From CF-118 sp035934385 (lineage in GTDB: Bacteria > Chloroflexota > Dormibacteria > Dormibacterales > Dormibacteraceae), in NCBI GenBank assembly GCA_035934385.1, contig DASYXY010000026.1, positions 1 through 64,000 of the forward strand: a stretch of DNA of 64,000 nucleotides, in the 5' to 3' direction. Made by a program: the position numbers and the translations under genes. Below the pieces are notes generated by a model. The model was not told the DNA's origin. It saw only the letters and a list, made by a program, of their open reading frames with translations, and ran no database searches. Below, piece after piece: positions 37,049-45,610 of the stretch (position 1 is its first letter; each line of letters opens with the position of its first letter).

Positions 37049-38556
37049 CACACCTTCTCCGTAACGCGGTATTCGAGGTAGCGGCCCAGCATCAACCTGG
37101 TGTGAGCCTCGAGGGCGGGAAGCACGCTCAGCACGAGCCCAACCACCGGGTATGCGAAATACTGAAAGTAGACGATGGTGCGCCGCCACGCCGGCCACTC
37201 CGCCGGCTTGGGCGGCAGCATGCGGTGCTCCAGGTACATGAAGAAGAAGACGCTGGAAAGCGTGACGGTAAGCAGGATTCCCGACAGAGACCAGGCCTGC
37301 TGGCCGACATCGGTGAGCGAGAAATCCTTGTTTAACCAGATCGGCGCCGAGCTTCCGAACATCAGCAGCACGGGCAGGAAGATCCAGTTGAGGTGGTTGA
37401 CGGCCAGGTTTGCGAACCGCCGGAGACGGAGCCCTAGCGGGATCTCGGGGTGCTTGAAGAGCCGGGCTAGCACGTAGGGCACGTCGGTCACGCCCCATGC
37501 CCACCGTTTGATCTGGTTGTACTGCGACTGATGCGTCGAGGCGTAGTCGCGTGACTCGGGCGAGTCTCCGTACAGCGGCAAGTAAACTGACTTCACCGAG
37601 AAGCGCTTGCCGAACGTGAAGAACGCTTTCCAGTAAAAGCGCGAGTCCTCGGGAATGACGTCGCTGTCCCAGTAGCCGACGCGCTGCACGAACTCGAGGC
37701 TGCACGTATAGCTGCTGAACGCGACGAGACGATGCGGTTGCGAGTGCAGGAACATCTGCCACTGCGACGTGCTCGCCGACATCACTCGCACGGCCATCGG
37801 CACCTGCCAGATGTTGTTGTGAAACAGCGGGACCGGCTGCCAGATCATGTAGTTCCGAAGCGGCTCCCGCGAGTGGTGCCAGCTGATCCACGCGAAGTAC
37901 TGCGGGTGCACTCGGTAATCGGAATCGAGGTCGGTGATCAAGATCCTGTTCAGCTCGTAACCCTCGTCGGTGAGGACACTCACCATCCACCGACCGCCCC
38001 AGTTCATCGCTGCGGACTTGCCCACGACGACGCCTGGCTCGACGGCGTCCTTGATGTGGTAGAAACCGCGCACCCGATCGCCGAAGGCTGCCTTCAACCT
38101 CGCCACGTTCTCCCAGCCCGGCTTGTCCGTGTCACGCGTGATGATCGCGATCATCTTCAGCTCGGACGGATAGTTGGCCTCGACGATCGCCCTGACGGTC
38201 CGCTCCAGGACGTGGTACGGCTCGGTGTACGTCGGGATGATCGAAAGGTGGATGAATCTCAGCGGGTCGTGCTCGCCTGCCGCGACGTCCTGCTGGCAAC
38301 GCGCCAGCCAGTCGGTGCTCATGTCGCGCCGCATGCGCGAGTACGTCCGGTACACGCCTTGCATCACGGCCACAGAACGGAACAGCCAGTAGATGTCGAA
38401 GACCAGCACGGCGCCCGCCACCGCGAACGCGCCAGGCCAGGGAAAGACGATCGGGATCCAGGCGGGCGCCAGGAGCACGATCCACGTGACCAGGCCAGGG
38501 GCGGCCTCGAACAGGCGCGCGCCGAAGGTGCGAAGCGCCACCTCGAAGGTCGACAT
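37048..38556 (-). CDS. Cellulose-synthase-like membrane glycosyltransferase (GT2)
   Basis: This processive-type GT2 has 502 residues from Met 38556. Two N-terminal helices (about 15-60) are followed by a cytosolic GT-A domain with IPTYTEPYHVL, LITDLDSDY (the DxD region) and a QIKRWAWGVTD motif corresponding to QxxRW of cellulose and hyaluronan synthases, then four or so C-terminal helices. It probably polymerises or transfers a glycan at the membrane. The open frame reaches 38664, inside trxA; GTG 38583 is another start. No PilZ domain is attached. Confidence 0.82.
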   Translation of the reverse strand: MSTFEVALRTFGARLFEAAPGLVTWIVLLAPAWIPIVFPWPGAFAVAGAVLVFDIYWLFRSVAVMQGVYRTYSRMRRDMSTDWLARCQQDVAAGEHDPLRFIHLSIIPTYTEPYHVLERTVRAIVEANYPSELKMIAIITRDTDKPGWENVARLKAAFGDRVRGFYHIKDAVEPGVVVGKSAAMNWGGRWMVSVLTDEGYELNRILITDLDSDYRVHPQYFAWISWHHSREPLRNYMIWQPVPLFHNNIWQVPMAVRVMSASTSQWQMFLHSQPHRLVAFSSYTCSLEFVQRVGYWDSDVIPEDSRFYWKAFFTFGKRFSVKSVYLPLYGDSPESRDYASTHQSQYNQIKRWAWGVTDVPYVLARLFKHPEIPLGLRLRRFANLAVNHLNWIFLPVLLMFGSSAPIWLNKDFSLTDVGQQAWSLSGILLTVTLSSVFFFMYLEHRMLPPKPAEWPAWRRTIVYFQYFAYPVVGLVLSVLPALEAHTRLMLGRYLEYRVTEKV

Positions 38557-38646
38557 CTCCCGACTGGGTGCCAGGGCGGCCACGCCGTGATTTTCGCGTG
38601 TCTGGGGTTCAGGAATAACCCCGCTGGGGGCGGGCTTAGATCTGGC

Positions 38647-39009
38647 ATGAGCAATTTGAAGCACTTTGACGGCCCGACCTTCGAGGCCGACGTGCTGAAC
38701 GCGAAGGAACCGGTGTTGGTCGACTTCTACGCTGACTGGTGCGGACCCTGCCGGATGATGGAGCCAGTGGTCGAGCAGCTCGCGGGCGAGTATGCAGGCA
38801 AGGTGACCGTCGGGCAGTTAGACGTCGACGTCAACCAGGAGATCGCCATCCGCTACGGCGTGATGGGAATCCCGACCCTGGGCCTGTTTCGCGAGGGCAA
38901 GCTGGTCGACCGGATCGTGGGCTACCCGGGCGGCAAGGCCCCGATCAAGGCGTGGATCGACCGCAACATCCCCGCGGCGCTGCCGGCGGCGACAGAAGGC
39001 GCGGCCTAA
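38647..39009 (+). CDS. trxA: Thioredoxin
   Basis: This cytosolic disulfide reductase has 120 residues, with the redox motif WCGPC at about 31-35 (DFYADWCGPCRMMEPV) and the cis-Pro loop in MGIPTLGLF. It is divergent from the membrane glycosyltransferase, and a clear rho-independent terminator follows. The Ala-rich C-terminal tail is slightly longer than in E. coli thioredoxin. Confidence 0.95.
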   Translation: MSNLKHFDGPTFEADVLNAKEPVLVDFYADWCGPCRMMEPVVEQLAGEYAGKVTVGQLDVDVNQEIAIRYGVMGIPTLGLFREGKLVDRIVGYPGGKAPIKAWIDRNIPAALPAATEGAA

Positions 39010-39017
39010 GAACAAGC

Positions 39018-39056
39018 AAAGCGGCCAGGCTCGTCAGCCCGGCCGCTTTTTCGTTT
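39018..39056 (+). terminator. Rho-independent terminator of trxA
   Basis: AAAGCGGCC...GGCCGCTTT forms a stem extended by GGCT/AGCC with one mismatch and a CGTC loop, followed by TTTTTCGTTTTT. The A-run on the other side would also allow it to serve the minus strand. Confidence 0.9.
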
Positions 39057-39094
39057 TTAGATTTCGGGTGCCGGCGCGCCGACAGCTCCATTGA

Positions 39095-39181
39095 CTAGGA
39101 CTCTTCCGGCGACCTCCGCCTGACGACCGCGACGAGAAGAATCCAGAAAGCCGCGATCCCTGCCACGTAAAGAGCAACCAT
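39095..39181 (-). CDS. 28-residue single-transmembrane microprotein downstream of amt
   Basis: The minus strand encodes a 28-residue peptide starting MVALYVAGIAAFWILLVAVV and ending RRRSPEES. One hydrophobic helix (3-20) is followed by an Arg cluster and an acidic tail, giving N-out/C-in topology by the positive-inside rule. GAAGGAG lies about eleven bases before ATG 39181. It begins 82 bases after the amt stop on the same strand, so it could be cotranscribed with the ammonium transporter. It resembles in form the small regulatory peptides of bacterial transporters, but I know no homologue. Confidence 0.55.
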   Translation of the reverse strand: MVALYVAGIAAFWILLVAVVRRRSPEES

Positions 39182-39263
39182 GCGCCAATCTTCTCCTTCG
39201 ATCTGACCGCCTGATACGGGTCGTTCTACCGAATCCAGACCGCTCTTCCTTGTGTGCTTCGAC

Positions 39264-40667
39264 CTATGAGGGCACGGGCGCCGGCTCGTGAGTCACGGGC
39301 ACCGACGGCGGTTCGACGCCAAGGCGAGGGGTGCCGAGGTCGAGCGAAACGTCGCCGTGAACGAGCTCGTCGCCGACCTCGAGGTGCTTGAGCGGCATCC
39401 GCAGCGGCACCACCAATCGCACCAGGTTGATGACCAGGAACGTCGCCACCACGTTGTAAGCAACCACCACGCCGAGGGCGACCGCCTGCACCACGAACTG
39501 GTGCGGGTTGCCGTAGAACAGACCCGTCACCGAGAAGGCCGCCGTGGCGCCGCTGCCCGGGTAGACGGTCATGTTCGGGTCAGCGATCAGCCCGGTCATC
39601 AGACCGCCGATCGCGCCTGGGAGGAAGTGCGTGTGCATGACGCCCAGCGTGTCGTCGATCTTCGCGATCAGCTTGACGCGCGGCAGGTACTGCATCGTGA
39701 ACCAGGGGAGCAGCGCGCCCACGGCACCGATCGCGATGGCGCCAAAACCGTTGACGAAGCCGGCTGCCGGAGTGATCGCGACCAGCCCGGCGATCATGCC
39801 GTTGATCATTCCGGCGACGTTGCTCTTGCCGGTCATGAAGACGTCGAGGATCAGCCAGACCAGCAGCGCGGTGGCGGTGGCCAGGTTGGTGTTGAGCACG
39901 GCGGCCGCGGCGTCGGCGTTGGCGAAGTAAGGGTCGCCGCCGTTGAACCCGTTCCAGCCGAGCCAGAGCAGGCCGCCGCCGGCGATGGCCATGAGGAGGT
40001 TGCTGGGCTTGTTCTCCTTGCGGTCGTTGAGCAGGCGGGGCCCGACGACCGCCGCGGCCACCACACCCGACACGCCGGCTGCCACGTGGATGACATACCC
40101 GCCGCTGTAGTCGACCGCCCCGAGCTGCGACAACCAGCCGCCACCCCAGATCATGAAGGCGCCGACCGGGTAGACCAGGGTCATCCAGAGAGGCACAAAC
40201 AGCATCCAGGCCTTGAAGTTCATGCGCCCCAGCAGAGCGCCGCCGAGGATGATCACCGTGATCGCGGCGAAGACGAACTGGAAGTACACCATCGCCGAGA
40301 GTGGGAACTGGAGGGGCGGCAGCGCACCCGAGCTGGTGAGCAGCGGGATCGTTGCCTGCTGGATCTCGCTGGTGGCGAAATTGACCGCCGAGGGCATGCC
40401 GATGATGTCCTGGCCGAAGATCTTGCCCCAGGAGTTGCCGAAGCTCATGTTGTAGGCCCACAGCGTCCAGACCAGCAACGTCATCGCGAACGCGTAGAGA
40501 ACCATGAGCGCAGAGTTCAGCGCCCACTTGCGCTTCATGATGCCGGCGTAGAGAATCGCGAGCCCCGGAACGCTCTGCAGTCCGACCAGAGTCGCCGCTG
40601 TCAGCTGCCAGCCGGTGTCGCCGGAGTTGAGCCAGCTGGGTGACGGGATAAGACCATCGAGAAACAT
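39264..40667 (-). CDS. amt: Ammonium transporter, Amt family
   Basis: Amt conducts ammonium across the inner membrane as a trimer. The product has 467 residues with eleven helices. The pore twin-His region is visible in GGYVIHVAAGVSG and GVMHTHFLPGAIGG, and the Asp before the first His in AVDYSGG. ATG 40667 (MFLDGLIP) is preferred over the open upstream frame because GGAGGGG lies about 13 bases before it. The C-terminal tail is long and Pro-rich. It is divergent from glnA, as in many nitrogen-regulated loci; no glnK lies beside it. Confidence 0.95.
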   Translation of the reverse strand: MFLDGLIPSPSWLNSGDTGWQLTAATLVGLQSVPGLAILYAGIMKRKWALNSALMVLYAFAMTLLVWTLWAYNMSFGNSWGKIFGQDIIGMPSAVNFATSEIQQATIPLLTSSGALPPLQFPLSAMVYFQFVFAAITVIILGGALLGRMNFKAWMLFVPLWMTLVYPVGAFMIWGGGWLSQLGAVDYSGGYVIHVAAGVSGVVAAAVVGPRLLNDRKENKPSNLLMAIAGGGLLWLGWNGFNGGDPYFANADAAAAVLNTNLATATALLVWLILDVFMTGKSNVAGMINGMIAGLVAITPAAGFVNGFGAIAIGAVGALLPWFTMQYLPRVKLIAKIDDTLGVMHTHFLPGAIGGLMTGLIADPNMTVYPGSGATAAFSVTGLFYGNPHQFVVQAVALGVVVAYNVVATFLVINLVRLVVPLRMPLKHLEVGDELVHGDVSLDLGTPRLGVEPPSVPVTHEPAPVPS

Positions 40668-40987
40668 GAGCCGCGATCCCCTCCGTGATGTGATCGGACA
40701 TCCCGAGTCCATCGCGGGTGGCGAAGCCGCGGTCCCCGAGCAACGCTGGCAAGCTTGCAGCGCCCCGGTGCCCTCTCAAAACGTGTGCAAGTTACGAACT
40801 GGATGGGTGGTCCTTGTGTTGGTCGCACGACGCCGTGGCGGGAGACTGAGGTTGCTGGTCGTGTGACCCACACGTAAGGCGAGGCCCTCGATTCGTACCT
40901 AGCTCACCGTGAACCTGGCCGCGTCCGTTCCTAGGATGACCGTGGGGCCCGTCAAATCCAAATCCCAAGATCCAGGAGGGTGTGTTC
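40668..40987. other. 320-base divergent control region between amt and glnA
   Basis: There is no believable gene here. It must hold the promoters of amt (minus) and glnA (plus). TAGGAT at about 40932 is a possible -10 for glnA, and AGGAGG precedes ATG 40988. I could not match a known nitrogen-regulator site with confidence; the AT-richer segment around 40779-40800 (AAAACGTGTGCAAGTTACG) is the best place to look. Confidence 0.5.
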
Positions 40988-42433
40988 ATGGCGATCGTGA
41001 CCAAGTCCGGAAGCAAAACGAGCCCGCGCGAGGTGCTGGAGCGCGCCAAGGCCGAGGGCGTGGAGGTGGTCGACGTCCGATTCGTCGACCTTCCCGGCAC
41101 GTGGCAGCATTTCAGCCTCCCACTCGGGGAGCTCGACGAGGGCAGCTTCTCGGAAGGGCTCGGGTTTGACGGCTCCAGCATCCGCGGGTTCCAGTCCATT
41201 GACGAGAGCGACATGCTCCTGCTCCCGGACCCCGACTCCGCGACCATGGATCCCGTCCTGTCGCACAAGACGCTTTTCCTGATCTGCGACGTGGTCGACC
41301 CCATCACGCGCGAGCCGTACAGCCGCGACGCACGGTTGATCGCGAAGAAGGCCGAGGAGCACCTGCGGCGCTCGGGCATCGCCGACGTGAGCTACTGGGG
41401 GCCCGAGGCGGAGTTCTACATCTTCAACTCGCTCCGTTTCGACCAGAACGCTCACAGCGGCTACTACTACATCGACAGCGAGGAAGGCATCTGGAACTCG
41501 GGCCGCAACTCCGAGCCGAACCTGGCCTTCCGGCCGCGGCACAAGGAGGGCTACTTCCCCGTGCCGCCGACCGACAAGCTGCAGGACCTGCGGTCCGAGA
41601 TCATGCTCAAGCTCATCGACGCCGGCGTCCAGGTCGAGGTTCAGCACCACGAGGTGGGCACCGCCGGCCAGGCTGAGATCGACATGCGGTTCGACTCGCT
41701 CACCAAGATGGGCGACAAGATGATGGTCTACAAGTACGTGATCAAGAACGTGGCCGCGCAGCACGGCTACGTCGCGACCTTCATGCCCAAGCCGCTCTTC
41801 ATGGACAACGGGTCGGGCATGCACGTGCATCAGAGTCTCTGGAAGGACGGCGAGAACCTGTTCGCCGACAAGTCCGGGTACGCCGGGCTGAGCCAGACCG
41901 CGATCTACTACATCGGCGGCTTGCTGAAGCACGCACCCGCTCTGCTCGGCATCTGCGCGCCGACGACCAACTCGTACCGCAGGCTCGTGCCCGGCTACGA
42001 GGCGCCGATCAACCTTGTCTACTCCAAGCGCAACCGCTCGGCGTGCGTGCGCATCCCGATGTATTCGACGAACCCGAAGACGAAGCGAGTCGAGTTCCGG
42101 TCGCCGGACCCGGCCGCCAACCCGTACCTGGCGTTCGCGGCCTGCCTCATGGCCGGCCTCGACGGCATCAAGCACAAGATCCTGCCGCCGGAGCCGGTGG
42201 ACAAGGACATCTACGAGCTCGACGGCGAGGAGAAGGCCCGCATCAAGTCGGTCCCGGGCTCGCTGGCCGAGTCGCTGGACGCGCTCGAGAAGGACAACGC
42301 GTTCCTCACCGAGGGCGGTGTGTTCACCGCCGACGTGATCGACACCTGGATCGAGTACAAGCGCAAGAAAGAGGTCGACCAGGTGGCGCTGCGACCTCAC
42401 CCGTGGGAGTTCATGCTCTACTCGGACGTCTAG
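40988..42433 (+). CDS. glnA: Glutamine synthetase, type I
   Basis: GlnA joins ammonium to glutamate with ATP in a dodecameric cytosolic enzyme. The product has 481 residues. GFDGSSIRGF, the ATP/glutamate loop NGSGMHVHQSLW, NRSACVRIP and EFRSPDPAANPYLAFAA are present. DKDIYEL is at the adenylylation-loop position with its Tyr, so covalent control is possible. ATG 40988 follows AGGAGG at the right distance; GTG 40982 is too close to it. A terminator follows. Confidence 0.97.
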   Translation: MAIVTKSGSKTSPREVLERAKAEGVEVVDVRFVDLPGTWQHFSLPLGELDEGSFSEGLGFDGSSIRGFQSIDESDMLLLPDPDSATMDPVLSHKTLFLICDVVDPITREPYSRDARLIAKKAEEHLRRSGIADVSYWGPEAEFYIFNSLRFDQNAHSGYYYIDSEEGIWNSGRNSEPNLAFRPRHKEGYFPVPPTDKLQDLRSEIMLKLIDAGVQVEVQHHEVGTAGQAEIDMRFDSLTKMGDKMMVYKYVIKNVAAQHGYVATFMPKPLFMDNGSGMHVHQSLWKDGENLFADKSGYAGLSQTAIYYIGGLLKHAPALLGICAPTTNSYRRLVPGYEAPINLVYSKRNRSACVRIPMYSTNPKTKRVEFRSPDPAANPYLAFAACLMAGLDGIKHKILPPEPVDKDIYELDGEEKARIKSVPGSLAESLDALEKDNAFLTEGGVFTADVIDTWIEYKRKKEVDQVALRPHPWEFMLYSDV

Positions 42434-42454
42434 ATCACAACCACACCCTCTAGG

Positions 42455-42490
42455 AGGAGCCCGGCCGAAATGGCTGGGCTCCTTCTTTTT
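42455..42490 (+). terminator. Rho-independent terminator of glnA
   Basis: AGGAGCCCGGCC (42455-42466) pairs with GGCTGGGCTCCT (42472-42483) with one G-U pair and a GAAAT loop, followed by TCTTTTT. Confidence 0.9.
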
Positions 42491-42498
42491 GGCGGGAA

Positions 42499-44265
42499 TT
42501 ACATCCCGAGCATCGCGCGGGCGCGGAGGGCGATGCTGATCGCCACCCGCGTCTCAGGGTCGTCGAGAGACAGGCCCGTCAGCGATTGGATCCGCTCGAC
42601 GCGATAGGACATCGAGTTGATGTGAATGCCCAGCTGCCGCGCGGCCGCGCGGCGGATCCACCGCTTCGACGACAGAGCTTCCAGCGTCTCCAGCAACGGC
42701 GTGTCGCGCGACTGCGCGTACTTCAGCAGCGGTCCAAGCAGCTCCTCCACGAATCGCCGCAGCGCCTCCGGGCTCTGCACCTCGAGCAGCAGCCGGAACG
42801 CGCCCAGCGAGCGATACGACGCCACGCGCCCGCGGCCGCCCGCACGCCTCGTCAGCCGCAGCGCCTGGCGGGCCTCGACGTGAGACCGAGCCAGCTCCGC
42901 CACCGAGTTGGCGAGGTTGCCGAATCCGACCGAAGCGGTACCGGGTTTCATAACGGGCCCGGCTGCGGCGAGAATCTGGCCGGCCAGCTTCTCGCATGCG
43001 GCTAGATCCGGCGCTACCTCGTCAGGAACGAGGAAGACCGCCGACGCCGAACGGACCAGCGCGAGCGCGTCGGGCATGCGCGAACGGATGAGGCCGCTCA
43101 AGGCCGCGTCCAGACGGTCGCCGCGCGTCGAGACGGCGACCTCGGTCTCGTCATCGTCCGGCTCGAGCACGACGACCCAGGCCCGGTGTGGCAGGCGGTG
43201 GCCGAGGCGCTCCGCCTGGCGGGCGATTCGTTCGGCCTCGTCACCCTCCAGGCCACCCGCCAGCATCTCCTCGACGAGGTCGCCCCGCAGCCGGCGCTCG
43301 ACCTCCGCGGCCGCCCGCTCCTTCGACAGCTCGAGCGCCAGGACGGTCGAGCCGTGTTCGAGGGCGCGAAGGCGCCCCTGGCTGTCTCCCGCCTGGTCGT
43401 CGATTCCAACCGCAAGCAGCCCCAGCACGTCAGGGCCCGCGCGAACCGGCACGAGGTCGATGGCGCGAGCGGGCCGGCCCACGGAAACGCGTACCTCGCG
43501 GGCGCCGGCTTGCGACACCGCGCTCGGCACGTGGAGGCGTGCAGGCATGCCATCCGACGTCTCGCCCACTCCCCGGACCCGATAGCCGTCCGGTGAGTAC
43601 AGGGCCGCGGGTCCGCCGGCGAGGGTGCCGACCGCCTCGAGGATCGACCTGATGCCGGCGCCCTCCAGCGACAGCTTCGTGAAGCGCTCGTGGACGTCGT
43701 GCGACATCTGGATCTCCGCCAGCTGCGCCTCCATCCGGCGCTGCAGCTCGCTGCGCTCGAGGATGCCTGCGACCTGCCCCGCGATCGCGCGAAGGAAGTC
43801 GATGTCGCCGGCATTGAACTGGCGCAGCTCGGCTGCCTGCGCGTTGAGGACGCCGACCAGGCGCGGTCCTGACTCGATCGGCACCGACAGCATCGAGTGG
43901 AACCTGTCCTCGTCGAGGCCGGGGACCCACTTCCAGTGCGGGTCGCGGCTGACGTCCGCCACCACCGCCGGCGAACGCGTCTCGGCAACCCAGCCGGTGA
44001 TGCCCTCGCCCACCTTCATCTTTACTTTGCCGACCATGTTCTCGTTCAAGCCATTGGTCGCCGTCAGCAGCAGCTCCCGACCCGAAGGCATCAGCAGGTA
44101 GAGCGAGCAGACGTCGGTTCCCAACGCGGTCGTGGTCTCGCGAATGATCAGAGCCAGCAGCTCATCAGGCTTTTGCGTGGACGCGGCAGCCTGCGCCAGC
44201 CGCACGAGGAAGCCCAGCTCGCGCCAGGCCAGTGTGCTGTCAGCAGCCCGCTTCGGGGTCGCCAT
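42499..44265 (-). CDS. GAF-domain PucR/CdaR-type transcriptional regulator
   Basis: This 588-residue regulator has a GAF domain at about 25-175 (CSLYLLMPSGRELLLTATNG; GEGITGWVAETRSP; MLSVPIESG), a middle GAF-like/GGDEF-derived region, and a C-terminal PucR helix-turn-helix (RRAAARQLGIHINSMSYRVE, about 540-560). PucR proteins usually sense small ligands and control nitrogen or purine use. It converges on glnA, so a nitrogen role is attractive but unproven. The GAF domain's ligand is unknown. Confidence 0.88.
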   Translation of the reverse strand: MATPKRAADSTLAWRELGFLVRLAQAAASTQKPDELLALIIRETTTALGTDVCSLYLLMPSGRELLLTATNGLNENMVGKVKMKVGEGITGWVAETRSPAVVADVSRDPHWKWVPGLDEDRFHSMLSVPIESGPRLVGVLNAQAAELRQFNAGDIDFLRAIAGQVAGILERSELQRRMEAQLAEIQMSHDVHERFTKLSLEGAGIRSILEAVGTLAGGPAALYSPDGYRVRGVGETSDGMPARLHVPSAVSQAGAREVRVSVGRPARAIDLVPVRAGPDVLGLLAVGIDDQAGDSQGRLRALEHGSTVLALELSKERAAAEVERRLRGDLVEEMLAGGLEGDEAERIARQAERLGHRLPHRAWVVVLEPDDDETEVAVSTRGDRLDAALSGLIRSRMPDALALVRSASAVFLVPDEVAPDLAACEKLAGQILAAAGPVMKPGTASVGFGNLANSVAELARSHVEARQALRLTRRAGGRGRVASYRSLGAFRLLLEVQSPEALRRFVEELLGPLLKYAQSRDTPLLETLEALSSKRWIRRAAARQLGIHINSMSYRVERIQSLTGLSLDDPETRVAISIALRARAMLGM

Positions 44266-44332
44266 GTCGTGTCAATAGCACAACGCAGGTGGCCTTGCCT
44301 AGTGTGGCCTTGACAAGTGAGAGAATCAGGGC

Positions 44333-44524
44333 GTGATCAAGCTCATCGTCGAGATCCTGCTCGCGATCTTTCTCCACCCTCTCGCGTGGGTGCTGTGCGT
44401 GATCAACATCGTCACCCGCGCCGACCTCGGCGGCCTGAAGAAGGTGATCTGGATCATCGTCACGTTTGTGTGGGGTATCGGCCCCATCCTCTACGTCCTC
44501 CTGGGCGACGGCGCGTTCTGGTGA
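44333..44524 (+). CDS. Small membrane protein, PLDc_N-like
   Basis: This 63-residue protein has two hydrophobic helices (about 2-26 and 37-58) joined by a short basic loop, TRADLGGLKK. The ending WGIGPILYVLLGDGAFW resembles the N-terminal membrane domain of cardiolipin synthase-like proteins (PLDc_N). No catalytic part is attached. The start is GTG. Divergent from the PucR regulator; function unknown. Confidence 0.65.
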   Translation: MIKLIVEILLAIFLHPLAWVLCVINIVTRADLGGLKKVIWIIVTFVWGIGPILYVLLGDGAFW

Positions 44525-44527
44525 GCG

Positions 44528-45013
44528 CTAGTCGAGCCTGATCAGGGTCTCGCAGCAGAACGGACCAAAGTCCGGTGTCCAGCGCAGCCCGAGCGGCGCC
44601 GACGTGCTGGGAGGCCGAAAGCATTCAGGCACGGGCCCGTAGCTCGCGCCGTTGTTGAACTCGGTTCGCGGCCATTGGTTGCAGTCCGGAGCGAAGAAGA
44701 CCGCTGCGTGATCGTTCTTCTGGCTGTCGACGAGCGTGAAATCCTCGGGCGCGGCATGCGTCGATGCGCTCGAGTTGGTGAACTTCAACATCATCGTGAC
44801 CTCGCCGTTCTGGACCTTCAGGTCGCTGACCCAGACGATGTAGCCGCGCACATTTGCGCAGGGCTGGGGCTCGCATGCCCCGGTCGACGGTTCCGCACTC
44901 GGACTCGTGTCGAACGGCACCTTCAGCGACACAAACGCCGCCACGGCGACCCCCAGCACCACTGCGAGCCCGCCCCCGATCGCGGCGAACCGCAGGATTC
45001 GATTCCTGGTCAC
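44528..45013 (-). CDS. Membrane-anchored secreted protein of unknown function
   Basis: This 161-residue protein has an N-terminal hydrophobic helix (about 9-29) after a basic start, giving a signal anchor. The extracellular part has seven cysteines, including CEPQPC and a vicinal CC near the C-terminus, suggesting disulfides. The VWVSDLKVQNGEVTMMLKF region looks like a beta-sandwich of the DUF4352 kind, but I cannot assign it. It follows the DUF3224 gene by 12 bases. Confidence 0.65.
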   Translation of the reverse strand: MTRNRILRFAAIGGGLAVVLGVAVAAFVSLKVPFDTSPSAEPSTGACEPQPCANVRGYIVWVSDLKVQNGEVTMMLKFTNSSASTHAAPEDFTLVDSQKNDHAAVFFAPDCNQWPRTEFNNGASYGPVPECFRPPSTSAPLGLRWTPDFGPFCCETLIRLD

Positions 45014-45025
45014 GGGAGCATGATC

Positions 45026-45445
45026 CTAGGAGTCGGTCGAACCCATCCCATCGATGCGCCAGCGCAGCGAGTAGGGGCTCCTCTTCTGCCCATGGGTCGC
45101 GACGTACTCGCCCTCGCCACTGATCCCGGCCAGCGCGCCGGTCCCGGAGCCCGGGACGATGTGAAGGGAGCTCCGAACCGAACCGTCGGCGAAGGTCCCG
45201 TCGTGACGAAGCACGAACGTGCCATCCCGATCCGACAGCCGGCCGCGCACCTGCTCGTAGCCGACGAACGTGCCCATGTCTTCACTGATGTAGGTCATCA
45301 CGTACACGAGGTCGGACGAGCCCTCGATGTCGCCGTGGAAGTCGTTGCTGATGCGAGCCTGGGTCAGCTTCGGCGCGGCGTTGGGCTCGCTGTAGGCGGA
45401 TTCCTCCCAGCGCGTGAACTCGAACACCCCTTCAGCCGTCTTCAT
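45026..45445 (-). CDS. DUF3224 domain protein
   Basis: This 139-residue protein has the avidin-like-barrel DUF3224 pattern: WEESAYSE near the start, ISNDFHGDIEGSS (22-44), a YVMTYISEDMGTFVGYEQV strand and GTGALAGISGEGEYVATHG near the end. It is cytosolic and of unknown function. It lies upstream of the secreted protein gene on the same strand. Confidence 0.8.
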   Translation of the reverse strand: MKTAEGVFEFTRWEESAYSEPNAAPKLTQARISNDFHGDIEGSSDLVYVMTYISEDMGTFVGYEQVRGRLSDRDGTFVLRHDGTFADGSVRSSLHIVPGSGTGALAGISGEGEYVATHGQKRSPYSLRWRIDGMGSTDS

Positions 45446-45502
45446 GAGCCAAACCCTACCCCTGTTCGAGCATGGCGGGCTCAGCCGCTTGCTTCGCGCG
45501 TT

Positions 45503-45578
45503 TGGTGCCCGCGGAGGGAATCGAACCCCCGACCTTGACGTTAGGACCGTCCTGCTCTATCCCCTGAGCTACGCGGGC
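45503..45578 (-). tRNA. tRNA-Arg (anticodon CCU)
   Basis: A 76-base cloverleaf on minus: acceptor GCCCGCG/CGCGGGC, D-arm GCTCAGGGGATAGAGC, anticodon loop GTCCTAA (CCU, with U33 and A37), T-arm GGGGG-TTCGATT-CCCTC, and CCA encoded. The first anticodon-stem pair appears to be a G-A mismatch. It reads the AGG codon. Confidence 0.93.
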
Positions 45579-45610
45579 GCGAAGTGCCACACAAGAGTAT
45601 TAAGAACGGG

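Noticed and set aside
37049..37990. Extension of the DinB-like frame to 469 residues
   Set aside because: The upstream part is a shadow of the GT2 gene; TGATG at 37046-37050 with a ribosome site marks the start.
39288..40643. A 451-codon plus-strand frame over amt
   Set aside because: It is antisense to a textbook Amt, and its product is His/Asp/Arg-rich with no recognisable fold.
40779..40800. GlnR-type site between amt and glnA
   Set aside because: GTAAC/GTTAC half-sites occur but the partner half and spacing do not fit the known actinobacterial consensus.
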